Part shown: one piece after another, positions 36,533 through 45,519 of the stretch | Numbering within the stretch: position 1 is the stretch's first letter | Layout: each line of letters begins with the position of its first letter | From: Maritalea myrionectae DSM 19524 | GTDB taxonomy: Bacteria > Pseudomonadota > Alphaproteobacteria > Rhizobiales > Devosiaceae | NCBI RefSeq assembly: GCF_000423365.1 | Contig: NZ_AUHV01000003.1 | Location: 62,001-126,000 of the forward strand | Direction of reading: 5' to 3' | DNA length: 64,000 nt | Made by a program: the position numbers and the translations under genes | The notes under the pieces: model-generated | What the model saw: only the letters and a program-made list of their open reading frames with translations | Database searches by the model: none | What the model was told of the DNA's origin: nothing

Positions 36533-37346
36533 TTTGCGCCTCGCGCCGGCGACAATGTCCCCGGCGCAATTGTTCACGGCTGAACGGCTAAAATCCTTCG
36601 GCTGGTTCAGCGCAAAATCTTTCACATTCTGCTTTGCGATTCTGATGCTGGGGGCACTATTTGTGTTCCCCAGTTTCGCCCAAGATATCTCCATTGATTT
36701 TGACGACCAAACCACCCTGACCGAGCGGGCCGTTCAGCTCATCGGGATCATCACGATTCTGTCGCTTGCGCCGTCTATTCTGGTGATGGTCACCTCATTC
36801 ACACGGATTGTGGTGGTGTTGTCCCTTTTGCGCACAGCGATTGGCCTGCAAACCGCGCCGCCAAACTCAGTGATGATTTCCTTGGCGCTGTTCCTCACCG
36901 CTTTCGTCATGGCCCCCACGCTGCAACAATCCTACGATCAAGGCATTGCGCCATTGGTAGCTGGCGACATGTTGATTGAAGAAGCCGTGCCGGAGGCCAT
37001 CGCCCCGCTACACGAATTCATGCGCGCCCATGTGCGGGACAAAGATGTGCAGCTGTTTTTGGACCTGACAGAAACGCCTATTCCGGAAGCCCCGGAAGAG
37101 CTGAGCATCACCGTACTGGTGCCGGCCTTTATGATCTCAGAACTGCGCCGGGCATTCGAAATCGGCTTTTTGCTCTTCGTGCCCTTCATCGTGATCGACA
37201 TGGTCGTCGCGTCAGTGCTCATGTCCATGGGCATGATGATGCTGCCGCCCATCGTGATTTCATTGCCGTTTAAACTGATTTTCTTTGTGCTGGTCGATGG
37301 CTGGAACCTGGTCGCAGGTTCATTGATCCGCAGCTATATAGGCTGA
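36504..37346 (+). CDS. fliP: flagellar biosynthetic protein FliP
   Basis: Export-gate protein, 280 residues from ATG 36504. Conserved parts: FTRIVVVLSLLRTAIGLQTAPPNSVMISLALFLTAFVMAP, LVPAFMISELRRAFEIGFLLFVPFIVIDMVVASVLMSMGMMMLPP and LPFKLIFFVLVDGWNLV. A signal-like helix ends at FPSFAQ. The start is uncertain: 36504 overlaps fliO by 29 nt, and ATG 36555 or 36642 would give lengths nearer the family norm of about 245, yet none has a good ribosome site. Confidence 0.93.
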   Translation: MGKTKPNKISLRLAPATMSPAQLFTAERLKSFGWFSAKSFTFCFAILMLGALFVFPSFAQDISIDFDDQTTLTERAVQLIGIITILSLAPSILVMVTSFTRIVVVLSLLRTAIGLQTAPPNSVMISLALFLTAFVMAPTLQQSYDQGIAPLVAGDMLIEEAVPEAIAPLHEFMRAHVRDKDVQLFLDLTETPIPEAPEELSITVLVPAFMISELRRAFEIGFLLFVPFIVIDMVVASVLMSMGMMMLPPIVISLPFKLIFFVLVDGWNLVAGSLIRSYIG

Positions 37347-37359
37347 CCAAGCACCTGCC

Positions 37360-40300
37360 CTACAAAATGTCCTGATCAGGCGCCAACGCCCCTGTGGTGC
37401 CGTATCGCTCCTTGTAGGCGGCCAGGAATGAATTGAGCGAATCCACATCAGCAATCTCTTTTGCCAAGGCCTTAAATTCAGATGTGCCGAAGGCTGTCTT
37501 GCTTGTCACAAACTCAAACACGGGCCACTCTGGTGTCGATGCCATGCGATTAGAGAACTTGGCCCGCAATCGCGTGAGGCCGATCTCATCACCACCCAAT
37601 GTGTAAGCGACCGCCGCTTTCACGAGGTCATTACGCACGCTTGTGGGCAATGAGCCGCCATCCGTGTATTGGTCCGCATAAATGCGCTCAATCAGCTCGC
37701 CCGCTTCCCGATAACGGCGCCCTGCCCAATGGGCATCCACCTCCAACAACCGCGCATCAAAGCCCTCAATTTTCCGCAATATGTCGACAGCCAGCTCATC
37801 ACGGCCCGCATCGATCAATGCTTTTGCTTCCAATATCCGACGTTGACGTTCCAGTTGCGGCACCAAATTGGCAAGACGCGTTTTGTACAGCGCTTTAAGC
37901 GCCAAGTCGGCCCGCCGATTGGCAATGTGGATAATGGCGAGGTCAGCGGCAATCTTGGCGCGTGCCACCCCTTCCAGCCGGTTTTCAACTTGATAATCAA
38001 GCAACTCCGCAGCCTGGTCGAGCAGATCCACGCGCACCAAACGCCGCGCCAAATTACGGATCATTTCATCGCCCTTGGCGCCAGCTGGGGTTAAGCGACG
38101 GAAGTCATAATAAAGCCCCAACGCCCGGATGGGTTCCAACCGATCCGCTTCACCATTCAAAAACAGATTTTCAAAAATCTGGCGCGAAAGCTCAAAATGA
38201 CGCGTTTCCTGAGGCGTATCCTGGTGCACAACTTGCATGCGCTCCAGCGTCTCGAAACCACCGCGATAGTCCTGATTTTTGAACTGCAAGCGCCCGTAAA
38301 GCTCTTGGATGTTGGCGCCCAGTTCGCCACCGCGCCACGCCAGCGATTGGATGGACAAGGTCGCCACCGCTTTATCGAGATCGATATTGCCTTGCTTTTC
38401 CAACACGAGCAAAGTGCGATACACAGCTTCTGCATATGTGGGGCGAATATCCATATTCAGCACGCCGCCATAAGTGTCCAGCGCGTCTGCATATTCACCA
38501 TCGACTTCATCTACGCGGCCTGCAAGCAGATCATATCGCGACAAATCCTCTCTGCTCAGTGTGCTAAAATCAATCCCACCCAAATAGCGGATGGCCGAAG
38601 TGGAATCGCCCAGCTCAAGCGCCGCCCGCGCCGCAGAAAAGAAAAACTCATTGGCCACCCAAAGGGGATAAGCCTCAACCGCCTGTTCGGCCAACAAAGC
38701 ATCATTACGCGCAATTTCATATTCACCGCGTTTGGCACGGGCAATGGTGCGCCAAATAATGGCATCAGCAGCCTCTAAAAACTCATCCTCAAGCAGTATT
38801 TCCAGCGCTTCTTCATAGCGATGGGCCAACACGTTGGCCGCGGCCTGCACAGTCTTGGCTTCCTCATAAAGCTTTGGCCGTTTGGTGTCTTCTTCCCAAA
38901 CCTGCAATACGCCGAGTGCTTCATGTGTGAGCTGGTTTGCCAGATAATATCGTGCCAACTCAACCCGCGCGCTCTCTCGTGCCGCGCCTTCAGCCTCAGC
39001 CGCACGGGCCAAAATTTCCTCACGCTTCTTGACATATTCATTCGGCCGCGTTTCGCTTGCCGTCAAATCGATATACCCAACGCGTTCGCCAACTTGTTCA
39101 GGCGCTTCACGATTGATGTCTGTGGCAGACGACAGCATCAGCTGTCCCTCGGCATCGATGATAACCTCCGACCCGTCAATTTCCAGCCGAACATCTGAAT
39201 GGTAAGGCTTGATGACCAGGCCGTGGACCGCCCGCAATGCTTTAAAATCCACATATTCGAGGTCGCGTACGATCGCGCGTGACGGCGGGTAAGCCGTAAC
39301 CACCTGCAACATATCGCCCACATTGGGATCGCGTAACTGGTGAACCCGGCCAGGTCGCAAAATGTCCGCCACCAAAACAGTGCGCCCATTGCTTTGTTGC
39401 GCCTGTGTCAAAGTCATCGGCTCAGTTGGTGCAATCAAAATATCACCCAACGATAACACCCATGATCGACCTTCAGCGCCCAATGTCGCCAAACGATCCG
39501 CATTCATGGTCATTTGCACAATCTGGGTTTCCCCCGCTTGATCAACGTCGATAGATTGGGCAATCCCCCCCAGCAGTTCCGTGTCCGCAGGCGGATCAAT
39601 CGCCACATGGGTATCAAAAACCATCCAAACGGTCTCGCCCCGCTTAAAAACGGCTGCTGGTGTGTCTTGCTCAAATGGGAATATCAGGCGAACCGTACCA
39701 CCAATTTTGTTCACAAACGGCGTGATCCGCACTTGGCGCGACAAGGAAGGTGTCTTGCGCAACAGCGGATCTATTTCCTCTTCTTGTGCTGCCACTTCAT
39801 CCTTATCGGCGATCTCTTCCGGCAGCTGCTCTGGCGCAACCTCGGTGATCGGCACCCCAACGTCCTCACGCGTCGAGAAATCCAAATCGAGCGTGTAATT
39901 TCTCTTATCCTCTTGGAAAAAGCGCGGTTCAACATTCTCAGTCAGCTCGAAACGCACGATCAATCCATCGCGCGTTACTTCCTTGCTAACGCTTTCAATT
40001 TCCTCTGGTAATTCAGTTTGAATCGGATAGAGATCAACATCCACCGGCCACTCAAACTTTAGCGCGCCGCCCTTGACGGTCTCGGTCCAGCTGGCTTCAG
40101 TATCGATTGTCCACTCGAATTTGACGCGCGTGAATGTGGGATGTCGGCCAACGCGCACAATGGCGTTCGGCTTGGTTTCGCGCGCGATCCGTTCTTTGCG
40201 CCGCTGCTCCGCCAACTTGGCCGCCTGCTCGGCGCGCAAAGCCAGCTCCGCCACCACATCCTCGGGCAACGCAGGGTCAAGCCCTTGCCAATCACGGGGG

Positions 40301-40713
40301 ATAAAATCAACAAACAAACGTTCACCGGCTTCAATCCGGTTGATGCGATAGTCCTGTTTCAGACCAAAACGAATGCCTTTTAAATCCGGATCGACCCGGG
40401 CAACAGCAACATATTCGCCCAATTGCTCTGTCACATCAGGCAATTGCACATCGATGGGTTGTGAAAACTCAATGCTCATCACCCCACCGCTGGTCGAAAT
40501 GGAGTATGACGGCAGATTTAGCCGATCAACAAATTTAAGAATAATGCGCCCAAAGCCCGGCTGGCCCTGCGCCACAAGTTCAAGTCGCTGCTTCTCTTGT
40601 TGATTTTGCGCCAAGGCAAAGGTCGGCGCAAAAGACATAGCAATCCCGCCTGCGAGCGCGGATAGCACCAACGCTCGGCACAACGCTTTTTGCATGGCTT
40701 TTATCAACACCAT
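37360..40713 (-). CDS. large periplasmic TPR-repeat protein of the flagellar cluster
   Basis: About 1117 residues. A signal peptide (MQKALCRALVLSALAGGIAMSFAPTFALA) leads into an AMIN-like beta-rich N-terminal third (GFGRIILKFVDRLNLPSYSISTSGGVMSIEFSQPI), then a long helical part with Ala-rich TPR-like pairs from about residue 560 to the end. Its place as last gene after fliL-fliM-DUF6468-motE suggests a motor or basal-body role, perhaps like the rhizobial MotC or other periplasmic motor proteins. No specific name is justified. Start uncertain (ATG 40713 or 40695). Confidence 0.6.
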   Translation of the reverse strand: MVLIKAMQKALCRALVLSALAGGIAMSFAPTFALAQNQQEKQRLELVAQGQPGFGRIILKFVDRLNLPSYSISTSGGVMSIEFSQPIDVQLPDVTEQLGEYVAVARVDPDLKGIRFGLKQDYRINRIEAGERLFVDFIPRDWQGLDPALPEDVVAELALRAEQAAKLAEQRRKERIARETKPNAIVRVGRHPTFTRVKFEWTIDTEASWTETVKGGALKFEWPVDVDLYPIQTELPEEIESVSKEVTRDGLIVRFELTENVEPRFFQEDKRNYTLDLDFSTREDVGVPITEVAPEQLPEEIADKDEVAAQEEEIDPLLRKTPSLSRQVRITPFVNKIGGTVRLIFPFEQDTPAAVFKRGETVWMVFDTHVAIDPPADTELLGGIAQSIDVDQAGETQIVQMTMNADRLATLGAEGRSWVLSLGDILIAPTEPMTLTQAQQSNGRTVLVADILRPGRVHQLRDPNVGDMLQVVTAYPPSRAIVRDLEYVDFKALRAVHGLVIKPYHSDVRLEIDGSEVIIDAEGQLMLSSATDINREAPEQVGERVGYIDLTASETRPNEYVKKREEILARAAEAEGAARESARVELARYYLANQLTHEALGVLQVWEEDTKRPKLYEEAKTVQAAANVLAHRYEEALEILLEDEFLEAADAIIWRTIARAKRGEYEIARNDALLAEQAVEAYPLWVANEFFFSAARAALELGDSTSAIRYLGGIDFSTLSREDLSRYDLLAGRVDEVDGEYADALDTYGGVLNMDIRPTYAEAVYRTLLVLEKQGNIDLDKAVATLSIQSLAWRGGELGANIQELYGRLQFKNQDYRGGFETLERMQVVHQDTPQETRHFELSRQIFENLFLNGEADRLEPIRALGLYYDFRRLTPAGAKGDEMIRNLARRLVRVDLLDQAAELLDYQVENRLEGVARAKIAADLAIIHIANRRADLALKALYKTRLANLVPQLERQRRILEAKALIDAGRDELAVDILRKIEGFDARLLEVDAHWAGRRYREAGELIERIYADQYTDGGSLPTSVRNDLVKAAVAYTLGGDEIGLTRLRAKFSNRMASTPEWPVFEFVTSKTAFGTSEFKALAKEIADVDSLNSFLAAYKERYGTTGALAPDQDIL

Positions 40714-40803
40714 TTGCGGGATGGGCCTCTTCACGATTAATCGTCGGGACAAATCTAACGCCTAGCGATTAATACTTTACTTACCAAACCAGCGTTTCAG
40801 CCC

Positions 40804-41574
40804 TTATTGCCCCACAATTTGTGGCAGGCCACCATCTTGATTGGGCACCGTTTCCATCTGCTGGAGATTGGGGTTGGCGAGGTTGATGGTCAATGCTTCG
40901 GCCTTCTCGCCATCCATGCTCGCCAAAATTGAGGCCATTTTACGCGGATTCATCTGCTCGACCATCCGCACCAGAACCAACATATCCAAGCGATCGAAAA
41001 TGCGGGCTGCATCCTTAGGCTTCATGTTTTCATACATCGAAACAAGCGATTGGAATTGCTCATCTTCCAAGCCTTCTTTCCGGTCAACAAGCTGCTGAAT
41101 ACGTGCTTCAATTTCTTTCAATTCTGCGGCTCTGGTTTCCAGCCGAATTTCTGCCGCCCGCACAATATCTTCTTGCACACGCAGTTGCGCTTCAAGCGTA
41201 TCCAACTCTTTGCGGCGCTCGCTCAAGCGCGCAAGAATTGCACGTTCCGTGTCGGCAAGATCATCTTCGGACTCCCACGCAACAATGTCGCCATTTTTCA
41301 TCAAGGTGATTGGCGCAGCATCAGTGGGCTTTTCCTCCGCCGCCATTTCTTCCTCGGTCATGCTGGCATCATCAGCCAAGCTGTTGCCGGATTCCTTCGC
41401 CATGTCGTCTTCTTGAACCTCGGCATCCTGAGGCTCCGCCGGGGCTTCCTGCGCAATAACCGTTTGGGCACCGCCAAGGGTATATCCATCACCTGACACA
41501 ACGCCCAGAACTTTAAACAAAAACAACGCACTTGCAGCGACGATCACCACAGGCAGCAGGCGGACAGAATTCAT
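40804..41574 (-). CDS. motE: MotE-like protein (MgtE-N type domain)
   Basis: A 256-residue exported or membrane-anchored protein: N-terminal helix (LLPVVIVAASALFLFKVLGVV), an acidic low-complexity stretch (residues ~40-95), a coiled coil (ERRKELDTLEAQLRVQEDIVRAAEIRLETRAAELKEIEARIQQLV) and a C-terminal domain (YENMKPKDAARIFDRLDMLVLVRMVEQMNPRKMASILASM) like the N-terminal domain of MgtE. In rhizobia MotE acts as a periplasmic chaperone for the motor protein MotC. It overlaps the DUF6468 gene by 4 nt. Confidence 0.75.
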   Translation of the reverse strand: MNSVRLLPVVIVAASALFLFKVLGVVSGDGYTLGGAQTVIAQEAPAEPQDAEVQEDDMAKESGNSLADDASMTEEEMAAEEKPTDAAPITLMKNGDIVAWESEDDLADTERAILARLSERRKELDTLEAQLRVQEDIVRAAEIRLETRAAELKEIEARIQQLVDRKEGLEDEQFQSLVSMYENMKPKDAARIFDRLDMLVLVRMVEQMNPRKMASILASMDGEKAEALTINLANPNLQQMETVPNQDGGLPQIVGQ

Positions 41575-42029
41575 GCGGCTTCACCTTTTGAGCGGGTGTA
41601 TCTATCCAATTGCGACAAGGCATTGCGCGCTTTGGGCTGGCGCGGTGCTTCGGGCGTATATTGTTCGCGCGCGGGCAAGCCCTTCTCGGCTTCTGCTTCG
41701 CGTGCAGTTTTCGCAATCTGGCTGATTTTTTCCAGCAAATTGTTGCCAGCATGTACGTGTTGGGCAATTGAAGTGTTGAAGCCTTCAGCTTCCTGAAGCC
41801 GCGCTTGCAATTGTGCATCCGCCTCAGCCGCTGTTTGCTTCATGCCTTGAATGGCGCCATTCGCCATATCCGTAGCCCGCACCAAATCAGTGATCATCGC
41901 CCGCAGCGCATCCCGGTCTGCATGCAGCCGCTTCAAACGAACATTAAGCACATAGCAATAGCCGATGGTCAGCATCAGCAAAATGGCCACGGCGCCTTCC
42001 ACGATCAATCCAAAAGCCAAACCACCCAT
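41571..42029 (-). CDS. DUF6468 protein of the fliLM operon
   Basis: A 152-residue protein with one N-terminal membrane helix (FGLIVEGAVAILLMLTIGYCYVLN) and a coiled-coil body (LKRLHADRDALRAMITDLVRATDMANGAIQGMKQTAAEADAQLQARLQEAEGF). It is found beside fliM in many alphaproteobacteria; function unknown. ATG 42029 follows the fliM stop by one base and has GGGGAG as ribosome site; an earlier in-frame start would overlap fliM. Confidence 0.72.
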   Translation of the reverse strand: MGGLAFGLIVEGAVAILLMLTIGYCYVLNVRLKRLHADRDALRAMITDLVRATDMANGAIQGMKQTAAEADAQLQARLQEAEGFNTSIAQHVHAGNNLLEKISQIAKTAREAEAEKGLPAREQYTPEAPRQPKARNALSQLDRYTRSKGEAA

Positions 42030-42030
42030 A

Positions 42031-43161
42031 TTAGTCACTCCCCTGCTCGTCCATCGCCTCAAAAACAGCCATCGTCACCTTTGGTGGATTGAGCGGACGG
42101 GTTACACGTACTGAAACATTTTTGCCAATATGGCCCATTTGCGCTTCGGTCAATTTCACATCACCACAACGCAATGTTACCGGATCCGTCGGCGTGCGCT
42201 CAAACATCAGCGTGTCGCCTTCAGAAATATTCATCGCCTGCGACAGCGGGATTTCCCACTCATGCAGCACCGCTTCTAACTCAGAGTCTGCCCGATAGAT
42301 TTCAGAAGCCAAGTGGCCTTCCCAAATCGGGTCACGGCCAAACTTCTCCCCCATGAACATTTGCAACAATTGCTCACGAATGGGTTCGATGGTCGCGTAA
42401 GGCAGCAAAATCTCAACTTTGCCGCCGCGATCATCCATATCAATGCGCAGCTCGATCAGAATGGCGGCATTGGCAGGGCGCGCAATCGCGGCAAAGCGCG
42501 GGTTGGTCTCCATGCGTTCAACGTTGAAGGTCACCGGCGTTAGCGGCTCAAATGCCTTCATCATATCATCAAGGATCAACTCGATCATGCGCTGGGTCAG
42601 GCTCATCTCGATGGTCGTATAGGGACGCCCTTCAACCCGAATGGTGTTGTTGCCCCGACGCCCGCCGAGCAGCACATCAATCATGGAATAGATGAGGTTA
42701 CTTTCAACCGTCATCAAACCAAAATTGTCCCACTCTTCGGCCTTTAGCACGGTCAGAATGGCAGGCAACGGCACTGAGTTTAGATAGTCCCCAAACCGCA
42801 CCGAGGTGATGCTGTCGAGTGAAACTTCAACATTGTCAGATGTGAAATTGCGCAATGATGTTGTGGTCAACCGCACCAAGCGGTCAAACACAATCTCCAA
42901 CATGGGCAGGCGTTCATATGAAACAAGCGCCGAGTTGATCAGCGCTTGCACGCCAGACATTTCGCCTTCGCTCAAGTCAGCCTGATCGAAGCCCAGCAAA
43001 TTATCGATTTCATCTTGGTTGAGGATACGGTCGGCATGACTATCGCCGTCACCGTCGCCCTCACCTTCAATCATCGAGGCCCATTCAGACGCCATATCAT
43101 CGTCACTCTTGGACTGTTCTTCGTCCAGGGCGCTCATTAGATCGTCATTTTCATCAGCCAT
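42031..43161 (-). CDS. fliM: flagellar motor switch protein FliM
   Basis: A 376-residue C-ring protein. An acidic N-terminus replaces much of the CheY-binding region and LNQDEIDNLLGFD is retained. The middle CheC-like domain (RLPMLEIVFDRLVRLTTTSLRNFTSDNVEVSLDSITSVRFGDYLNSVP) and the C-terminal SpoA domain (GDTLMFERTPTDPVTLRCGDVKLTEAQMG) are complete. It lies 9 nt after fliL. Confidence 0.95.
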   Translation of the reverse strand: MADENDDLMSALDEEQSKSDDDMASEWASMIEGEGDGDGDSHADRILNQDEIDNLLGFDQADLSEGEMSGVQALINSALVSYERLPMLEIVFDRLVRLTTTSLRNFTSDNVEVSLDSITSVRFGDYLNSVPLPAILTVLKAEEWDNFGLMTVESNLIYSMIDVLLGGRRGNNTIRVEGRPYTTIEMSLTQRMIELILDDMMKAFEPLTPVTFNVERMETNPRFAAIARPANAAILIELRIDMDDRGGKVEILLPYATIEPIREQLLQMFMGEKFGRDPIWEGHLASEIYRADSELEAVLHEWEIPLSQAMNISEGDTLMFERTPTDPVTLRCGDVKLTEAQMGHIGKNVSVRVTRPLNPPKVTMAVFEAMDEQGSD

Positions 43162-43170
43162 GATGTAACC

Positions 43171-43665
43171 TTATTGAACCAGAATTTCTTTGAACAGAAT
43201 GCTGTCCACTTGTGCAGGAAACACCGCGAGGTTCACCCGGCGCCGCAACTCTTCTTTCAAGCGATAAATGCCGGCAGACCCTTCAAGGTCGGAGCGACGT
43301 AACTCGCGCAGATAAACCTGAAACGTGTCCAACACACGCGGCATGCGTGGCTCCACTATGTCGATCAGTGCTTCATCAGATAGCTCCAGCGCGATGGCGA
43401 GCTTGAGAAACACTTCATCATTGTCCGCATCATCATTCAAATTCACGGTGATGGTCGGCAAATCATAAAAAACGCTGGTCCGCACTTCGGCAAGTTCGGG
43501 CTTGTCGCTGCCATTGCCGGCAAAGAAAAAGAAGTATGCGCCGCCACCAGCTGCCGCCAAAAGGGCAACAACAGCACCGATAATCACCATCAATGGTGGT
43601 TTCTTTTTTCCGGCTTCGCCTTCTTCGCCATCTTCGGGGGCGGTATTTGCGTCTTCGTTGGCCAT
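43171..43665 (-). CDS. fliL: flagellar basal-body-associated protein FliL
   Basis: A 164-residue single-pass membrane protein: acidic N-terminus, helix at residues ~25-49 (LMVIIGAVVALLAAAGGGAYFFFF), and a periplasmic FliL domain (FYDLPTITVNLNDDADNDEVFLKLAIALELSD...RMPRVLDTFQVYLRELRRSDLEGSAGIYRLKEELRRRVN). ATG 43665 is preferred to the one four codons earlier. It heads the leftward operon to the TPR gene and has a near-perfect CtrA box 78-92 bp upstream. Confidence 0.92.
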   Translation of the reverse strand: MANEDANTAPEDGEEGEAGKKKPPLMVIIGAVVALLAAAGGGAYFFFFAGNGSDKPELAEVRTSVFYDLPTITVNLNDDADNDEVFLKLAIALELSDEALIDIVEPRMPRVLDTFQVYLRELRRSDLEGSAGIYRLKEELRRRVNLAVFPAQVDSILFKEILVQ

Positions 43666-43742
43666 GCCAAACCTCAATTATTCAAGAATCATAGGCGCTG
43701 GGCGCACATTGCCTATACATACTAGTGGTAAGGTCGAGAAGG

Positions 43743-43757
43743 TTAACGAAGAGTTAC
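43743..43757 (-). promoter_or_regulatory. CtrA-like box of the fliL operon
   Basis: TTAA-N7-TTAC on the plus strand (GTAA-N7-TTAA on the minus), one mismatch from the full CtrA box; 78-92 bp before fliL. Confidence 0.5.
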
Positions 43758-43872
43758 TTTTTGCATTTTGCGGCAATTTTTGCCCGGTAATTTTTGCCAC
43801 CTAGAAAATATTGATTTGCGATTTTGAATAAAACTTTATCAATAATTGTGACAAATCAATAACTTAGAAAAC

Positions 43873-43888
43873 TGGCACGATCCTCGCA
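43873..43888 (+). promoter_or_regulatory. sigma-54 promoter of flgF
   Basis: TGGCAC (43873-43878), 5 nt, TCGCA (43884-43888). The invariant GG and GC are exactly 10 nt apart. Predicted transcription start near 43900, 58 nt before the flgF ATG. Confidence 0.7.
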
Positions 43889-43908
43889 TTGTTATTGGCA
43901 GGCCCGCT

Positions 43909-43947
43909 GACTTGGGGAAGTTAAACGGCCAACAATTAAATTGGGGA
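43909..43947 (+). promoter_or_regulatory. flgF leader with two TTGGGGA elements
   Basis: A hairpin GACTT-GGGG-AAGTT (43909-43922) lies about 9 nt from the predicted 5' end. A second element, AAATTGGGGA (43938-43947), overlaps the ribosome site of flgF. Both match the flgI and fliE leaders and are antisense to loops downstream of flgH. Confidence 0.5.
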
Positions 43948-43957
43948 GACAGGTGCC

Positions 43958-44695
43958 ATGGAAAACGCACAGCTCATCGGCCTATCAAGACAAATCGCAT
44001 TGCGGCGTCAAATGGACGTTGTGGCCAACAATATGGCCAACTTGAACACAGCCGGTTACAAAAATATGGACATCCTTTTCGAAGAGTATGTCATGCCGGT
44101 CGCCCGTCATAAAGATTTCGAAATGATGGACCAGCCGCTTTCTTATACGCAGGATTGGGCCACCATTCATGATTTTGCTTCCGGCAGCATCACGCAAACG
44201 GGCAACCCACTAGACATCGCCATCCAAGGCGACGGCTTCTTCGTGATCGACACACCAGGTGGCGAACGCTACACCCGCAACGGCGCCTTTCAACTGAATG
44301 AGCGCGGCGAGCTGGTTACGTCTGAAGGCTACAACGTGCTCGCAGATGGTGGTTTTTTAACCTTCAACCCGGGCGAAACCGGCATCACCATCACCGAAGA
44401 CGGACGTGTCAGTTCTTCTGCTGGCGATAAGGGCATCTTGCGGGTCGCAGAGTTTGAAAATCCTCAAAGCCTGCGCCGCGAAGGCGACACCATGTTTTCG
44501 GGCGAAAATCCCATTTTTGATAATCCATCCCGTTTTGTGCAAATGGCCATCGAACGCTCCAACGTTTCCGGCGTCTCCGAGATGACAGAAATGATCCGCG
44601 TCACCAAGGCCTATGAATCCATCTCGGGCATGCAACAACGCCAGGACGAGTTGCGGCGCACCGCCATTCGTAAGCTCGGCGACACTAAAGCTTAA
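43958..44695 (+). CDS. flgF: flagellar basal-body rod protein FlgF
   Basis: A 245-residue proximal-rod protein: LIGLSRQIALRRQMDVVANNMANLNTAGYKNMD at the N-terminus, the beta-rich middle PLDIAIQGDGFFVIDTPGGERYTRNGAFQLNERGELVTSEGY, and the C-terminal EMTEMIRVTKAYESISGMQQRQDELRR. First gene of flgF-flgG-flgA-flgH with a sigma-54 type promoter. Confidence 0.94.
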   Translation: MENAQLIGLSRQIALRRQMDVVANNMANLNTAGYKNMDILFEEYVMPVARHKDFEMMDQPLSYTQDWATIHDFASGSITQTGNPLDIAIQGDGFFVIDTPGGERYTRNGAFQLNERGELVTSEGYNVLADGGFLTFNPGETGITITEDGRVSSSAGDKGILRVAEFENPQSLRREGDTMFSGENPIFDNPSRFVQMAIERSNVSGVSEMTEMIRVTKAYESISGMQQRQDELRRTAIRKLGDTKA

Positions 44696-44718
44696 GTGAA
44701 AGCGAAAGGAACTAAATC

Positions 44719-45504
44719 ATGAAGGCACTCTATATCGCTTCCACAGGCATGTCGGCGCAAGAGCGGAACGTGGAGATCATCTCCAACAACATCGCCAACA
44801 TGCGCACAACCGGCTTTAAACGCCAACGTGCCGATTTTCAGGATTTGCTCTACCAGGTTTATCGCCGTGCGGGGTCGCAAACCTCCGCTGCAGGCACCCA
44901 GTTGCCTACAGGCGTTGAGATCGGCTCTGGTGTTAAAACCGGCGCCACACCGCGCATTATGAGCCAGGGCAATATTCAACCGACGGAAAAAGAGCTCGAT
45001 ATCGCCATTCGTGGCGAAGGGTTCTTCTCTGTTGATCTGCCTGACGGCCGCACCGGCTACACCCGTGACGGCTCGTTCGAACGCGATTCAAATGGCCAGT
45101 TGGTCACCATTGAAGGCTATTTGGTCCAGCCCGGTATCAACATTCCCGCCAATGCGCGCGCCGTCTCGATTTCAGCCGATGGCACCGTTGAAGCCTTTTT
45201 GGACAATGAATCAACACCAACAGCCTTAGGTCAGATCCAACTGAGCCGCTTTGCCAACAAAGCAGGTTTGGAGAGTGCGGGCGACAACACTTATGTCGAA
45301 ACCGCAGCATCCGGCCCGGCACAAAACGGCGTAGCCAACCAGGATGGCTTCGGCAACATGCTGCAAGCTCACCTCGAGCTGGCCAACGTTAATGCCGTAA
45401 CCGAGATTGCAGATTTGATCGCCGCGCAGCGCGCCTACGAAATGAACGCACGCGTTATTTCCGGGGCTGACCAGATGCTGCAAGCCACATCGCAAATCCG
45501 CTAG
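44719..45504 (+). CDS. flgG: flagellar basal-body rod protein FlgG
   Basis: A 261-residue distal-rod protein: MKALYIASTGMSAQERNVEIISNNIANMRTTGFKRQRADFQDLLYQ and C-terminal LANVNAVTEIADLIAAQRAYEMNARVISGADQMLQATSQIR. It lies 23 nt after flgF with AAAGGA as ribosome site. Confidence 0.96.
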   Translation: MKALYIASTGMSAQERNVEIISNNIANMRTTGFKRQRADFQDLLYQVYRRAGSQTSAAGTQLPTGVEIGSGVKTGATPRIMSQGNIQPTEKELDIAIRGEGFFSVDLPDGRTGYTRDGSFERDSNGQLVTIEGYLVQPGINIPANARAVSISADGTVEAFLDNESTPTALGQIQLSRFANKAGLESAGDNTYVETAASGPAQNGVANQDGFGNMLQAHLELANVNAVTEIADLIAAQRAYEMNARVISGADQMLQATSQIR

Positions 45505-45519
45505 GGGTAGGCTGACATC

